64,000 bases of DNA, taken from assembly GCA_000711775.1 (NCBI GenBank), contig ARYC01000254.1, positions 1-64,000 of the forward strand, written 5' to 3'. The translations under genes were made by a program, and so were the position numbers. Each line of letters starts with the position of its first letter. Within the stretch, counting starts at the first letter, position 1. Shown piece by piece: positions 1 to 11,339 of this stretch. The notes below the pieces were generated by a model. It had not been told where the DNA came from. It was given only the letters and a program-made list of their open reading frames with translations, and did no database searches. This DNA is from Oxytricha trifallax (Eukaryota; Ciliophora; Spirotrichea; Sporadotrichida; Oxytrichidae).

Positions 1-1264
1 GGCCCAAGCAAGCCTTAAGAGGAAGAAAAGAAAGAGAAGCCAAATCCGATTACGGGCAAATTTAATATGTGAACTTATTCATTCGTTTAAATCTAAAACT
101 TATTTATAAACACAAAATCTCCCTTCTCTTGCTCACACTTTAGCTTTCTCATCGCTGACTCTCTTAGCAGCACTCTTAATAAAATCTACTGTATCTATAT
201 TCAGATCGTGCATCAAGTGATATAGTAGAAGTTTCTTGTAGTGGCCTTTCAATAACCCCCAATATAATTCAATTCCATTGAACTGAGGACTGTAGGGAAC
301 ACTAAATACAGGTGTTATGTTTACCCTTTCGTATTCCCTTCTAGTGTCTTTAGTTTTATGGACAGATAAGTTATCTACAAACAGAATAATCTCTTAGTCT
401 GCGTACTTATCTCTGAGTTATTACAAGAACTTTATGTATTATTCGGTCTTTATTGAGCGAGGGTGGATGACATAAGTCTCAAAGTCACTATCTTCATTGA
501 TTCCTCCAAGGATTGCATGAGTTTAAACCTTAACCTTTTAATCATATACTTCAATGTTGCTGTACCTCTTATACCAAGACCTTGATATGAAGGTATTAAA
601 GGTGAACACTGCCTCATCAGCGTGTATGAACTTTATATTATGCTCTTAAGCCCTTTGCATATAATCGAATATATAATTTAAATTATCCTTATAAAATGGA
701 ACATTAAAGTCAATCACTCTCTTAATGCGATTGACTGTCTTGTAAGATATTTTCATTCTTTTTATAAATGTTCGCTATAGATTAAGCAGAGATATGAAGC
801 TCAGGAAATTGGCGATGAAACATCACAGCTCTCTAGGCCAGAGAGAAGTGAGCCCAGTATAAAAGAGTCTTATCATTAATAAGATAATCGATATGATGCT
901 GCTAAATTTTAAGGGTCTCTTAGGCTTAGAATTAAGATACTATCTCTTTAAATTCAATGCTAATAGACAGTGAGACCTAACAGTAGCAGGAGATATGAAG
1001 AAGCCTTGCTATAGACGTGTAATTTAGTATAGGCTTGAGTTGATCATTATATTCATCACATCCATAACGCAACTTAAACAATAAATCTATATACTCACTT
1101 TCATAAACTGATCCCAAACCTCGCATATACTCACTTAAATTACTAATATTTTAACATTAAACCCCTACATAAACCCTATTAAAACCCTAATAAAGTATGC
1201 CTTAATAGTCTACTTTTATCAATCAAAAACTCAATCAAACTACTGAAAGGGTTTTGGGGTTTTG
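1..1264 (-). mobile_element. TBE-1: terminal part of a TBE (Tc1/mariner-like, telomere-bearing) transposon
   Basis: Only one end lies in the window; the element runs off the left edge. The end at 1264 has the TBE signature CAAAACCCCAAAACCC read inward (bottom strand), followed by AT-rich inverted-repeat sequence with GGGTTT motifs. The flanking ATT at 1265-1267 fits the 3-bp ANT target duplication known for TBEs, but the partner copy is outside. Inside is the transposase gene on the minus strand; beyond it (1-100) is the 3' part of the 22-kDa gene, whose bases resemble 23830-23920 of TBE-2. The element sits in the last codons of family gene A1. Element class is secure; its full length is unknown. 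Confidence 0.9.
133..1120 (-). CDS. TBE 42-kDa transposase (DD34E), near-intact
   Basis: Cut-and-paste transposase of the TBE element, acting on its own C4A4-ended inverted repeats; in Oxytricha such transposases are known to take part in germline genome rearrangement. With TAA/TAG as Gln, the catalytic core is open: first Asp in IHADEAVFTF, second Asp in LFVDNLSVHKT, then SVPYSPQFNGIELYW with Glu 35 residues after the second Asp (DD34E, the Tc1/IS630 arrangement). The last codons read KSAAKRVSDEKAKV, then TGA at 133-135. The upstream region holds a helix-turn-helix-like stretch (YTSIARLLHIS) and VNRIKRVIDF, but needs at least two frame changes, so this copy is probably inactive. The start is not resolved. 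Confidence 0.85.
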
Positions 1265-1267
1265 ATT

Positions 1268-2259
1268 GTTGTGGCAATAAATCATGAATTAAATTGTAAA
1301 AAGCCTCTTTTTGCCCTATTTACAAGTATTCAACTTGCTTATCAAAGAACTCGTTGATATCTTGAACTTTGCAAATTTCACTTTCAATCATCTATGTGTT
1401 TTAATTTATGAATTCTTCCTTTGACTTTAAAATTTAAGCTACCTGATTTTTACTTTAAGTAATTGAATCAGCTATTGCTTTTATATATATTAATTAAGAA
1501 GAATAAGATAAAAAGTTATATAGCTTTAGAATAGATGAAGTTAACTTTAAAAAACTTATAAGCAATACGCTTATTTTTTCAATTATTTGCTGAACTTTGA
1601 GAAGCTAAGTTGAGTTTAATTTTGAAAAAGAAAATTATGGATATTTTTATTACAAAACTACACATGATTTATATTTCTTAAGCGCTTTGATATTTAAAAA
1701 TTTTAATTCTATGAAATAATTCAAGATAAATTGTCTTAATTTGGACAAAATAAACTAAAAAATTATAAATGGTAAAATTGTTAATTTAATAAATTACCCA
1801 AGCCAATTCTATTTAATAATATCTAAGTTTTTAAAGTGGAAATAAAATCAAAATACTATTTATCTAAAGATTTAATAATATTCTTCTACAATTCATCGTA
1901 AAGAATTTATAAATCAACTTTAATTAAAGTTTAATAATTTATAAATTCTGCCTTTAATTTATTATTTATGCTAATATAGCAAGAGAAACTTTCAATATCC
2001 TTTTTAAATAATTGATATTTTTCTTCAACTTGTTAAGTTAATGACTATATTTCTTTTTAAATGTGTGAATAATTTAAAACTCTTTTTAGATAACACCTTT
2101 TACATAGAAATTAAAATAGCTATATTTCTTGTTCTGTGTATTCCCAGTTAACTTAAATAAAGTCTAAGGATTATCACAGGGATATATGTTTTTATTGTAA
2201 CATAAGAGATTACTCTTCAAAGTTCCGCAATCATTGCATTTAAATTATTATTGGTTCAT
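1268..2259 (-). pseudogene. A1: Cys-box/coiled-coil family gene with an internal IES-like segment, cut by TBE-1
   Basis: Family member of unknown function. It starts MNQQQFKCNDCG at 2259 and shows the Cys box: CNDC, LLCY, YPCDN, then FLCKRCY. One small frameshift lies just before the conserved Trp. The coiled-coil part includes NYQTLIKVDLQ and FISTLK. Coding homology stops near 1834 and resumes at 1478 with AIADSITQSKN, running to FDKQVEYLQIGQKE and IHDLLPQQ. The gap is an IES candidate with a TAAAA direct repeat (separate entry). TBE-1 follows directly after LLPQQ, so the last codons lie left of the window. It is at the left end of the array, with 700 bp of non-coding DNA before A2. Membership is secure; function is unknown. 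Confidence 0.75.
1479..1833. other. Candidate IES in A1 with TTTTA/TAAAA direct repeats
   Basis: The plus-strand sequence TTTTA at 1479-1483 and 1829-1833 bounds an AT-rich interval with no family homology. Removing one repeat and the interval joins FISTLK to AIADSITQSKN in frame and to within one residue of the paralogues. Short direct repeats of this kind are what ciliate IES pointers look like. There is no GT...AG at the joint that would suggest an intron. Whether it is removed in the macronucleus is inferred. Confidence 0.55.
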
Positions 2260-2959
2260 ATCTGATCAAATGCTTTGAAATATAAATTACAATTTATAAA
2301 TAAATTTAAATTATAAAATTGTTTTATTATTTAAAAACTAATGCAATTAAGCTTATTATTGTTTACTTCATATTATTTAAATTTAAATTAATTATATATT
2401 ATTTAAAAATAAAAATAAGAATTTAGATATTTAATTAACATTAATTTACCTTTATTTTATAAAAAAAAATGCTTTAATTTTGTTATTGTTATTATCTATT
2501 GGGTTTGAGAAAACAAATTAAAAGTTATTATTGTAATTTAGAAATATTTATATAAAAATATCTTCAAACCATTTGTCTATTAAACTGAATTAAAAGCAAA
2601 TTCATAAGAGATTATTATTCATTTTATAATGTGTTTATCTCATCTTATATTCTTATAAATCCTTAACTACCTTTTTGGGAGTTTATTAAATATTAATGTA
2701 TCCCACTTTCCGAAATGGAATAATATTTATTAAAGAAAAGAAAAGTAAAGCAAGCTTAAGAATCTTGAATATTATTGAAATTAAGATATTTCTTTTTTTC
2801 TAAATAATTGATAATTGCCAAATTTTTATGTCAAATTAAAGCCCAAAAAATATTATAAATTCCATTCCGAATATAAGCAAATAAAAAAAATAAATATATT
2901 TATATATTAACTAAAAATTTTATATTAGATAATTGATTCGTTAAAATATGAATTATTTA
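2260..2959. other. AT-rich spacer between A1 and A2
   Basis: No reading frame with family or codon-like character on either strand. Long A/T runs only; nothing recognised. Confidence 0.6.
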
Positions 2960-4613
2960 TCAATTAAATTAATTTTAAGGTTGCTATTGTTGAGGCATTA
3001 AATCAAATATAAATGATTAAAGTTTCTTTTTTTCTCCAATTTTTAGCTAAATAATTTGATTTCAAATAAAGAATTCATCTCTTGAATGTTGTACTTGCCT
3101 CCTTCGATTAAATCTCTGTTCATTTCTATGAAATTTTATTTCGATTTCTATATTTACTCTTCAATCTTTTTGCTAAGGTAAAATCATCAGAATTTGAATC
3201 AATTTAAATCTATAAAATACAAAACAGAAATATATAATAAGCTTTACTTTAATAATTAAAATATACTATTAAGAAATATTCAGGTTTTACAGCTTCTTAT
3301 CTCTCCGACTCCGCGCATTTAACAATACAATTCGTTGTTTGGTCCATTGTATGTGTTGAAATATGTGCTCTTAATGTTGAAGGAGTCGACAATATATATA
3401 GCAAAACGATTTTCGTATATTCCCGTAGTAGCAGTTCCATCTCTCGTGCATTAGTGTTGAATTATCGCATTTAGTTTGTGTAGCGCGGAGTCTAACAGTA
3501 TACTGTTCAGCATCTCATCAAACTGTAAAAAATAGAATCTTAATTCTATATATGCACTTTTGCATATAATTTGTTGGTGCGGTTCAATATTCTACTCACT
3601 ATATCTCAAATATTTCCTTATTTGCTAAAATTAAATTACTTTCGTCTAAATTGAATTCTCTTAAAAGAAATAAGTTTTTGCTAATGCAAAAACATTTTAG
3701 CAAATAAGGAAATATTTGAGATATAGTGAGTAGAATATTGAACCGCACCAACAAATTATATGCAAAAGTGCATATATAGAATTAAGATTCTATTTTTTAC
3801 AGTTTGATGAGATGCTGAACAGTATACTGTTAGACTCCGCGCTACACAAACTAAATGCGATAATTCAACACTAATGCACGAGAGATGGAACTGCTACTAC
3901 GGGAATATACGAAAATCGTTTTGCTATATATATTGTCGACTCCTTCAACATTAAGAGCACATATTTCAACACATACAATGGACCAAACAACGAATTGTAT
4001 TGTTAAATGCGCGGAGTCGGAGAGATAAGAAGCTGTAAAACCTGAATATTTCTTAATAGTATATTTTAATTATTAAAAGTAAAGCTTATTATATATTTCT
4101 GTTTTGTATTTTATAGATTTAAATTGATTCAAATTCTGATAATTTTACCTTATTCTAGATTTCATCATCCACTTAGGCTTTCAAAATGCAAATGAAATCT
4201 GAGATTTATTCACCGAGAGATTATTCGATTTTCTTTTGAAATTCATCGCATAATGCTTACAAATCACATTTTATTAATGCTTGATAATTTTAACATTATG
4301 TTTGTAATAATTGGCTATTGTCGATGAATAGTTTAAATTACTAGAAGTCTTTGTTTAAATTATCTAATTTCTGCTAGAAACATAATTTAATTGCTTGAAT
4401 TTCATTTTAAATTTCTTAATTCGTCATCATTTATTCAAAATAGCATTTCTAACAAACTAACATAAAATTTTGACTATTTATTTACGAAAAATTCCATTTT
4501 GAATTTAAAAATATAGTTTTATCATCACAATAGTAGTCAAAAAGATTGTAACACAAAAGAGATTTCTTTAAATTGCCACATTTATTGCACTTATATAATT
4601 TTTATTGATTCAT
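2960..4613 (-). CDS. A2: family gene split by a 975-bp palindrome
   Basis: Starts MNQQKLYKCNKCGNLKK at 4613 and ends in a QPQNQFN-like tail before TGA at 2960-2962. The full Cys box is present (CNKC, LLCY, YYCDD, WNF, LVCQKCY), followed by a Gln-rich coiled coil and GGKYNIQEMNSLFE. A palindromic insert with a TA duplication lies between EIQN and SKKIEEQ. Subtracting 977 bp leaves 677 bp, one less than the 678 bp of A5, A6, A7 and A9. The missing base is a single deletion just after NSLFE, where the frame shifts before QLKIGEKKKL. Otherwise the frame is clean under the ciliate code. It is divergent to A3, with about 1.26 kb between the starts. Function unknown. Confidence 0.85.
3174..4152. mobile_element. 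975-bp near-perfect palindromic (foldback) element with TA duplication
   Basis: Arms 3176-3630 and 3695-4150 are inverted copies that differ, by eye, at one substitution near the tip and one 1-bp indel; the loop is 64 bp. TA flanks both tips (3174-3175 and 4151-4152). Tips read AGGTAAAAT. The arms are more GC-rich than the surroundings and contain paired motifs such as CTCCGACTCCGCGCATT and GCGCGGAGTCTAACAG. No coding frame is evident. The TA duplication fits a Tc1/mariner-driven non-autonomous foldback element or a TA-pointer IES; exact removal would leave gene A2 in frame at this site. Arm identity implies recent origin or ongoing arm-to-arm correction. Confidence 0.9.
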
Positions 4614-5873
4614 TAAGTGAAAAATTATTAAATAAATACATTATAATCTAATTTAAGAGGTTAAAATGAATAAAGTAAATATTTAATTTGATAAATAAAT
4701 TATTAGTGCTTTAATTTTATAATTAGAGTAGTACTATATTTAATTCGATTATTTTCTACAATTATATAAATTTGGACTATAGACTTAATCCGATTTTAAA
4801 ATAACCATTTTTTATTAATAATTATTAAAATATAAATAACTATACTTATTAATTTAATCTCTAAACATATCTTAAAGTTTTCTTTTTATCTACTTTGAAT
4901 TTAATTTATTATAAACTTTAAATTTAATTTATATACGCAAAACTTTAATGAGTCTACCTACATCTTACCTCATATCATGAATAGCCAAATCATTTTTAGC
5001 ATTATATTCTCTAAGAAAATCATAAATATTATTAAATATAAAGAGGATTTGCAAGTTTTAATTATGAAAAAGTATATTACTATATTAATTAAATAGCTTC
5101 CTACTTTAGTAGATAACTATACTTATTATAAAATGGTTTCAATAAAAATCATATTAAATAAATAAAATTACTGGGAAATCAAATAGCATTATTAAGTTCA
5201 TATTAATATTATTTATCATATCTTACATTAATTCAAGAGATATATTTTCAAAAAATAAATTTTTATTGTAAAATATTAAAATTAAGTTCTTTTTGGGTTT
5301 GGTTTAATGAATGTAATTTATAGATAATTTTTAATTAAAATTAATGATAAAAAATTAAAATAAGTAAACTTATAACGTAAATTAAACTTTCTTTTTGAGA
5401 AATAAATAATTATCTTAAATTATACTTTCTTACAAGCTAGAATTCAAAACATCTTTTGAAAAAAATTTTTTAGCGATCATTTTGTTTAAAAATGTTGAAA
5501 TAATCAATATTAATTAAAGGCAACTTTATTTAAATTAAGAAAGCTCAATCCATTAAAAGTATTGGTTTTTATTTTATAAAATTAATTCTTTACTTAGATT
5601 ATTTTAAAAAAATTTTTAATCATTAAAATTTTAAAGGTACAGTAAATCCTTAAATAACCTGATCTTATTTATTTATATAATATTTATTCAAAGTTGATTT
5701 TAAATGATTTTTAATTAAATTTACAAATTATTATCGATTAAAGTTTCTAAATATTCATTTGTAGATTTTTGATTTATAAAATTTGAATATTTAAATTTTA
5801 TTACTAAAGAATTTTCAATTTTTTCATTATAAATAAATATATTAAATCAAATCCATTAAATCAATCTTATATA
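4614..5873. promoter_or_regulatory. Divergent intergenic region A2(-)/A3(+)
   Basis: 1.26 kb of AT-rich DNA between two starts that face away from each other, so it must hold both promoters if the genes are transcribed. No specific motif can be defended by eye. Confidence 0.35.
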
Positions 5874-6549
5874 ATGAAAAATAAAATTTATAAGTGCAAC
5901 AAATGTGAAAAACTTAAAGATGGTCTTTATTGCTTAGGAGCATCGAAATATAAATGTGATAATGTATAATTTTTTATGAACAATAATTGGAATTTTGATA
6001 AAGATCAGATTAAAAAGTATGGATTTCTCTGCTAAAAATGTTTCTATAAAAATATGATGTCTCATTCAAATATTCAAGGTGAGATTGATGAAGTTAAATT
6101 AGAATTTTAAGAAAAAATTGATCAATTAAAAAGCATTTATTAAACATTTAATTAGTATACCAATATTTATACAAAAAAATCAAGAATAATTAGAAAATTA
6201 TCAATAGTTGGCAAATATAGATATTAAAATTCACATTGATTAATTGCAAAAAGATTTAACAAAATGTGTTAATAAAAAATGCTCGGATATCATAGACTTT
6301 ATAAAAGCTTAAGTAACAGAGGAAATTTCAAAAAGTAGAGAAACTTTACTATAAATTGAGAAATCTAAAAGTGAATTCATTAGATCAAATCTAAATTTAA
6401 TTGAAAGTGATTAATATTCAATCGTGGATATGACAGAATTAATTGAGAAATAAATTGGCAAACTCAAAATCAAAGAAAAGGAATAACTTTTATCATTTAT
6501 TGGCGACTTATCGCCTTAACAAGAGTAACCTTAGAATTAATTAAATTGA
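5874..6549 (+). CDS. A3: family gene, one frameshift in an A run
   Basis: Starts MKNKIYKCNKCEKLKDGLYC at 5874. The Cys box is complete: CNKC, LYCL, YKCDN, WNFD, FLCQKCF. The frame is open to about 6165, where an A7 run (near 6171) shifts it by one. The next frame continues QEQLENYQQL, VTEEISKSRETL, KQIGKLKIKEKE and SPQQEQPQNQLN to TGA at 6547-6549, in register with group A. Length is about 225 codons. It is the right-hand partner of the divergent A2/A3 pair. A real lesion or a homopolymer read error are both possible. Function unknown. Confidence 0.8.
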
Positions 6550-6839
6550 TAATATATAATAAATATTAACTTTAGTCATTAGATATATAGTCAAGAAAAC
6601 ATTATTTAGTAATTATTGATTTTATAAGCGATTAAATTTAATCTTTAGGTTTTATATTTCAATCGATTAAGAATATCTATCAAATATAATTTAGTTTTAA
6701 AATTTAATATAAGTATTTTAAAATTAATGATTGCTAATTTCTAAAAATTAGTTATTAACAAATTAATTAAACAAATTATGAATTATATTATTAATTAAAG
6801 AACATTCATAATTTAAAATTTATAGTTATTTAATTTTAA

Positions 6840-7722
6840 TCAATGTTATGGCTATTCTATTAAAGGCAAAAGATCCAAAATCTACTATAATTGTGATTAT
6901 TTTTCATCTAATTGAAGCCTATTAATTAATCTATCATAAAAATCATTCATCTCTTGAGTCACGTATTTACCACTATCAATCAATCTCATATTTCATTAAA
7001 TGAAATTACTTTTAGATTCCTAAATTTGAACCAATTAAATTTTGCTCTAATTAATTTCATTGGTAATTTGAGTTTTTAACATGCCAAGGAATTCTTTATA
7101 TTAACCATTGTGAGATTTTGCAATATTGCTTAAATACAAAATATATTGGAAAAATCTAAATAAGTTGGTATGATATATAATAATTTTTAAAAACAACATT
7201 ATGAATCACATTCCCTTATTTTTATAACTGAAAAACTTGAAATAAATCTATTTTTTTTAATAATAACTTTAGCAATTTTAAATAAATTTAAATAAAATAT
7301 ATTTAATATTTGAAATTAAATCGTATTTTACCATTATCTTTTTAAAGTTTATCATATAAGCTTTATAAATCAATTTATATTAATCTTTGATAATTCTCAA
7401 ATTCATTCTTTATTTTATTACTAATATCTACAAAGCATTAATAGTTTTGATAATCTTTTATTAATTATTAATGCTTATCCTCAACATTTTAGATTTAAAT
7501 TTGAATTTCATTTTATACTTGTGAATGAAGTATAATTATTTTATATAAACAGTAGAAACATTATTTACATAGAAATTTAAATGATTTTATTTAATCTTCA
7601 GTGTAAAACCATTTAGTTTTTATTAAAGATTAAGCACTATCGCATTATTATTGCAATAATTCATTATAAAAAATAAGAAATTCTTATTGGCATTAGCAAT
7701 CATTACATTTTAATTGACGCAT
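6840..7722 (-). pseudogene. A4: diverged family gene with candidate IES and one TGA
   Basis: Starts MRQLKCNDCQCQQEF at 7722. The Cys box is partly degraded: the LxCF cysteine is Phe, while FLCKQCF is kept. Coding homology runs to LYDKLQKD near 7336, stops, and resumes near 7127 at AKSHNGQYKEFLGML, then SGKYVTQEMNDFYDRLI. Dropping 208 bp with an ATT/AAT repeat leaves 675 bp. One in-frame TGA remains before NMRLIDSGKY. It lies tail to tail with A3 (290 bp between stops). Probably a decaying copy. Confidence 0.65.
7125..7335. other. Weak candidate IES in A4 (ATT repeat)
   Basis: AT-rich interval without family homology between two coding blocks of A4. ATT occurs at 7125-7127 and 7333-7335. Removal keeps the frame, but a 3-bp repeat in such AT-rich DNA is weak evidence. 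Confidence 0.35.
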
Positions 7723-8638
7723 TGATATTAAGAAATATTTATTTAAAGTAAAAATTATAATAAGTGTGGAAATTATTTTTACTATTATGATTTTAAGTAT
7801 ATAGAAAATATTTAAATGAAAATTAAATTTTTAAAAGCAATATAAATATTTGAGTAATATTAGTTTTAATAATCTTTGTTTTTTATAATGAAGATTTCAT
7901 TGAATATCTTAATATTTTGAGATTTATTAATTAAATTACAAATATTTTATGTAAAGTATAAAAATTATTTTACACATCTAATTAAATGGTTTAATTGATT
8001 TACTTTTAACTGAAGTGTTTTTATTGTAAAATTATAGATACTTTTAGTTAAATTTTCATTGCTTCTTGATTTGTATTTTATTTTAAATATTCAGCTATAG
8101 ATGCCTAACACTTATGCATACTGATATTTTAATATATTTTATTGATATAATCTATTTTCTCACACAGATAGTTAATCGACTAAAAACCATTATATAAACA
8201 ACCAATCCCAATCAAATCTTCAAATGTACTTTCATAAATATAATTACCTTTATTTTTTAAAATTTAAATATATGGATTAAAATTTAGAAAATTACAAGAG
8301 TTATTATAAATAACTATTTCAAGGATAATTATTTCTATTAAAAAAATTATATATAGAGGTTAATCTATAAAATTTATAATTATTTTATATAGGTTAATCA
8401 CAATTCTTTTGAAACCTCTTTTAATTATAAAAATATAATTAAAAAGTTAATATAAAATAAATGGTGACTAATTTTTTCAAATTTTTTATGACTATACCAT
8501 GTGAGAATTTTATTACTCTCATAAATAATTTGAAATTTTAAAGCTTGTCTATTATCCCATTGGATTCTATTAACATACTATTTAATTTTTTATAATAATC
8601 TCCAAATCTAATTTATTTAAATAATATAATAAATAAAA
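7723..8638. other. AT-rich spacer between A4 and E1
   Basis: No family homology or other coding frame recognised. It holds the divergent upstream regions of A4(-) and E1(+). Confidence 0.5.
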
Positions 8639-9459
8639 ATGGAGAAGAAGCTTTATAAATGCAATAAGTGTTTCGGTTTATATGAAAACCTTTAATGCTT
8701 TACTAATATAAGATATTACACAGATGATGTGACTCATTTTAAAAACACAAAATGGGATTTATCTAAAATAGATGATAAATATTTTTCATTGCTATGCACA
8801 AAATGCTATTAACATAGAATATTAGAAGAGAAATATGTATAAGATGAAATATCAAAATACAAAGCTTTGAGAATTGAAGACATAAAAATACAATACTAGA
8901 TCTTTGAAAATTAAAAGTAGCATATTGCACAACTAGAGAATTTATCCATAAGATTTCCAGCAAGTTTAAATATAAATTTACAAGGGCATATTGAAGATTT
9001 GAAAAATGATATAATTTAAAGTTTAGATGACATAAAATAGAAACATACAAACCATATTCTCTCAATTTAAAACACATAACCCTTTTATTTTATTGAAATT
9101 ATTTCTTTCATAACAAGATTAATTTTCCCATTAATTAATAATAAGCACAATAATTTCTGTATACATATATTATAATTAAAAAAATCAAATAAATAATCAA
9201 TATCTCTATAAAGTTTTATGTTTTAATTGTAGCATAGGAAATTGCTCAATGCTAGGAAAGCCTAGAAGAATTATACTAATGCAAAGAGTAGTTTCTGTAA
9301 CAAACTTAAAATTTAGTAAATAATAATAGAATTTCATTAGAGGACATTAATTCTATGTTTGATAAATAATATCAAAATCTTTAAATCAAAGAGAAAGAAG
9401 AGCTATTATAATCCATTCAGAGATCATTGCCTTAGATTATGCAGCCATAAAATAAATGA
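8639..9459 (+). CDS. E1: group E family gene with internal non-coding segment
   Basis: Starts MEKKLYKCNKCFGLYENLQC at 8639, then YYTDDVTHFKNTKWD and LLCTKCY; the usual YxC cysteine is Tyr-Thr in this group. The first coding block ends at ILSIQ (about 9065). The second resumes at IVAQEIAQC near 9226 and runs through ISLEDINSMFDKQ, LQIKEKEELL and PQIMQPQNK to TGA at 9457-9459. The separating segment sits where E2 and E4 have a clean TTTAAA-flanked insert. Here the right repeat has lost one A, so simple removal leaves a one-base shift. A stretch of more than 150 bp of block 1 is nearly identical to E3 (possible gene conversion). Unknown function. Confidence 0.75.
9066..9226. other. Degenerate IES-like segment in E1
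   Basis: Occupies the same position as the TTTAAA-bounded segments of E2 and E4. The left end keeps TTTAAA (9066-9071); the right end reads TTTTAATT, one A short. AT-rich, no coding character. Confidence 0.5.
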
Positions 9460-10109
9460 AAAAATAATATATTTAATATTTACTAATTTCATATGCTTAG
9501 ATTGAATAAATTTAACTTAAATATTTAATATCCTTTATTTTGTTAAACGATAAATTACTTTTCAATTTTTATTTCTAAATAATTTTATAACTTTTATAGA
9601 CACAAGAAAATAGTTTATGATTTAATGACTTTCACGCTTATTTATATAAAATAGAATAAGATATTTTTATTATATTATTCAAATCTTTCTTAATTTAGTA
9701 GGTCTGATATCAAGTATGAATATTTTGAGATTTAACTAACATAAAATAAAAGTATTTTATTATAAAAAAGATAATTGTAATTTTTAATCAACATTCCATT
9801 CAAAATTCAATCGTCAAATTTAAATTTAATTTATACTTAAAAAAATTGAAGAAATAATTAATTAATTGTTAAGATTTTAATTCAGTTTAAATTCAAAGGA
9901 TTAAAATAAAATGTAATAGGAATAGTATGATTATTGTAGTTCTTATTTATTTTTACATTATTTGATTACTATATTACAAAAAATAAGTTCTAACATTTTG
10001 TTAAAAAAAGAATTAATTTTAAACCTCTAGAATTACATTACTATTTCTATAAGTAGATCATATAATGAAATTAATGTAACGAAATTGTTTTTATAAATTT
10101 AAATGATTA
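9460..10109. other. Spacer E1-F1
   Basis: AT-rich. Resembles the E3-F3 spacer (28027-28656) in order and motifs, showing that both belong to a duplicated block. No gene seen. Confidence 0.5.
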
Positions 10110-10352
10110 TCAATCAATATAATTTTGTTGCTCATCAAGAGGAATTTGCAATTTATTTATTTGTTGTAACAGATTTTATTTTTATATAAACTTCAAATTG
10201 TCTGCTTAAAGATTAAAAAATTAATTACAATCTTCACTTGATATTAAACCATTATGAATGAGCATCACATATTGATCAAACAATTTTTATCTCATTTCAT
10301 TGATATCATTTTTTGCCAGTTTTTATTAATTAATTTCATTTCTCGCATAGTC
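10110..10352 (-). pseudogene. F1: C-terminal fragment of a group F gene
   Basis: Only the last 80 or so codons are present: YDYARNEINQQKLAKNDINE through NGLISSEDCNQFFNLQADN to PLDEQQNYID and TGA at 10110-10112. They match F2 and F4 closely. The Cys box and first half are absent from the next kilobase on this strand, so this is a truncated copy. F3 at 28657-28906 is truncated at the same point, so the truncation predates the duplication of the E-F block. Confidence 0.75.
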
Positions 10353-10985
10353 ATAAATTTAAAAGAAAATAAATAATTAAATCAATATTTACTTAAGTTA
10401 TCATTTTATAACATTAATTTAAAAAAGATCATAAGGCATTATAATAAAAATAATCGAAATTTTAATCTTTACCTTTTTGGTTGTTTTTATTTTAAATAAT
10501 AAATTTATAATTTTGTTATATTAAATTTATTTGCCATGTTTTAACAATACTTTTTTCTTATTTAAAAGGGAACTCGTTAGCTTATATAGGTTAATAAAAA
10601 CTTCTAGGATATTAACACTAAACAAATGCTAATATAAGAAGGATTCCGGATTATCAAAGCTTCGTCTACAGCTATTTTGTTTAGTATATTATATTTTAAT
10701 GAAGTGAAATAATATAGGAATTTATGACTGGCTAATCTAATAAGAGAGTATTTTTCTTGCAAAAATATGCAAACTTAGATTAACTGGTAAACTTTTTTCT
10801 ATAAATTTTAATATATTTGCTAAATGAAATAAAAGTATAATAACATAGTTTTATATGCATTATAAAATATAATTTAAATTAATTAATTAATAATTCCAAT
10901 ATTTAAAGAAAAATATTCAAAATTATTATAATAATTTAATATCATTAAAATGCAAATATAATAAAAACTAATTCAAATTATTTTA
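10353..10985. other. Spacer with block-duplication homology
   Basis: Non-coding. 10530-10730 matches 29065-29275 (TTGCCATGTTTT..., ATATAGGAATTTATGA), and 10870-10985 matches 29940-30060. The 426-bp palindrome present in the second block is absent here, so this is its unoccupied site. Confidence 0.5.
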
Positions 10986-11310
10986 ATTTATAGATCCTCT
11001 TCTCCAGATTGTTGATCGCCTCATATTCTGATATTATAGGGAGTTCGAAACTCAGAGTTTGCTGATATTTTTACCTTCCAAAAAGCACGGAATCTCCGAG
11101 AATTTGTAGTGCAAGGACTTGTTACAAAAGCACGGGAAACCGGTCTAAGATGGTATGATGGTAATTATATATAATATCACAAAACCCGCCTATATATTCT
11201 AACTGGTTCATGTTATTAAAAAAAGAATTTAATATTAAACACACCTGAAGCTTCCCAAGGGAGGAGGCTTTGAATAAGGCACCCTTAGCATCATTTCTTT
11301 TTATTTCCTA
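10986..11310. other. GC-richer conserved non-coding block (copy 1)
   Basis: A 325-bp island with clearly more G+C than its surroundings, homologous to 30063-30385 in the duplicated block. Shared landmarks are CCTCTTCTCC or CCTCCTCCCC, the GTTCGAAACTC or CTTCGAAACCC motif, AAAGTACAGG-like words and a late CACCTGA. Neither copy keeps a shared reading frame. The TTCGAA core recalls a tRNA-type B box, but no cloverleaf was found. Could be an RNA gene, a SINE-like remnant or an old element. Confidence 0.4.
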
Positions 11311-11339
11311 ATATCTTAATCTAACAAAAATTATTTTAA

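Noticed and set aside
3176-4150. A gene inside the 975-bp palindrome
   Set aside because: No frame of useful length under either code; the arms are non-coding by appearance.
10986-11310. tRNA gene, from the GTTCGAAACTC motif
   Set aside because: No A box at the right distance and no cloverleaf pairing could be drawn.
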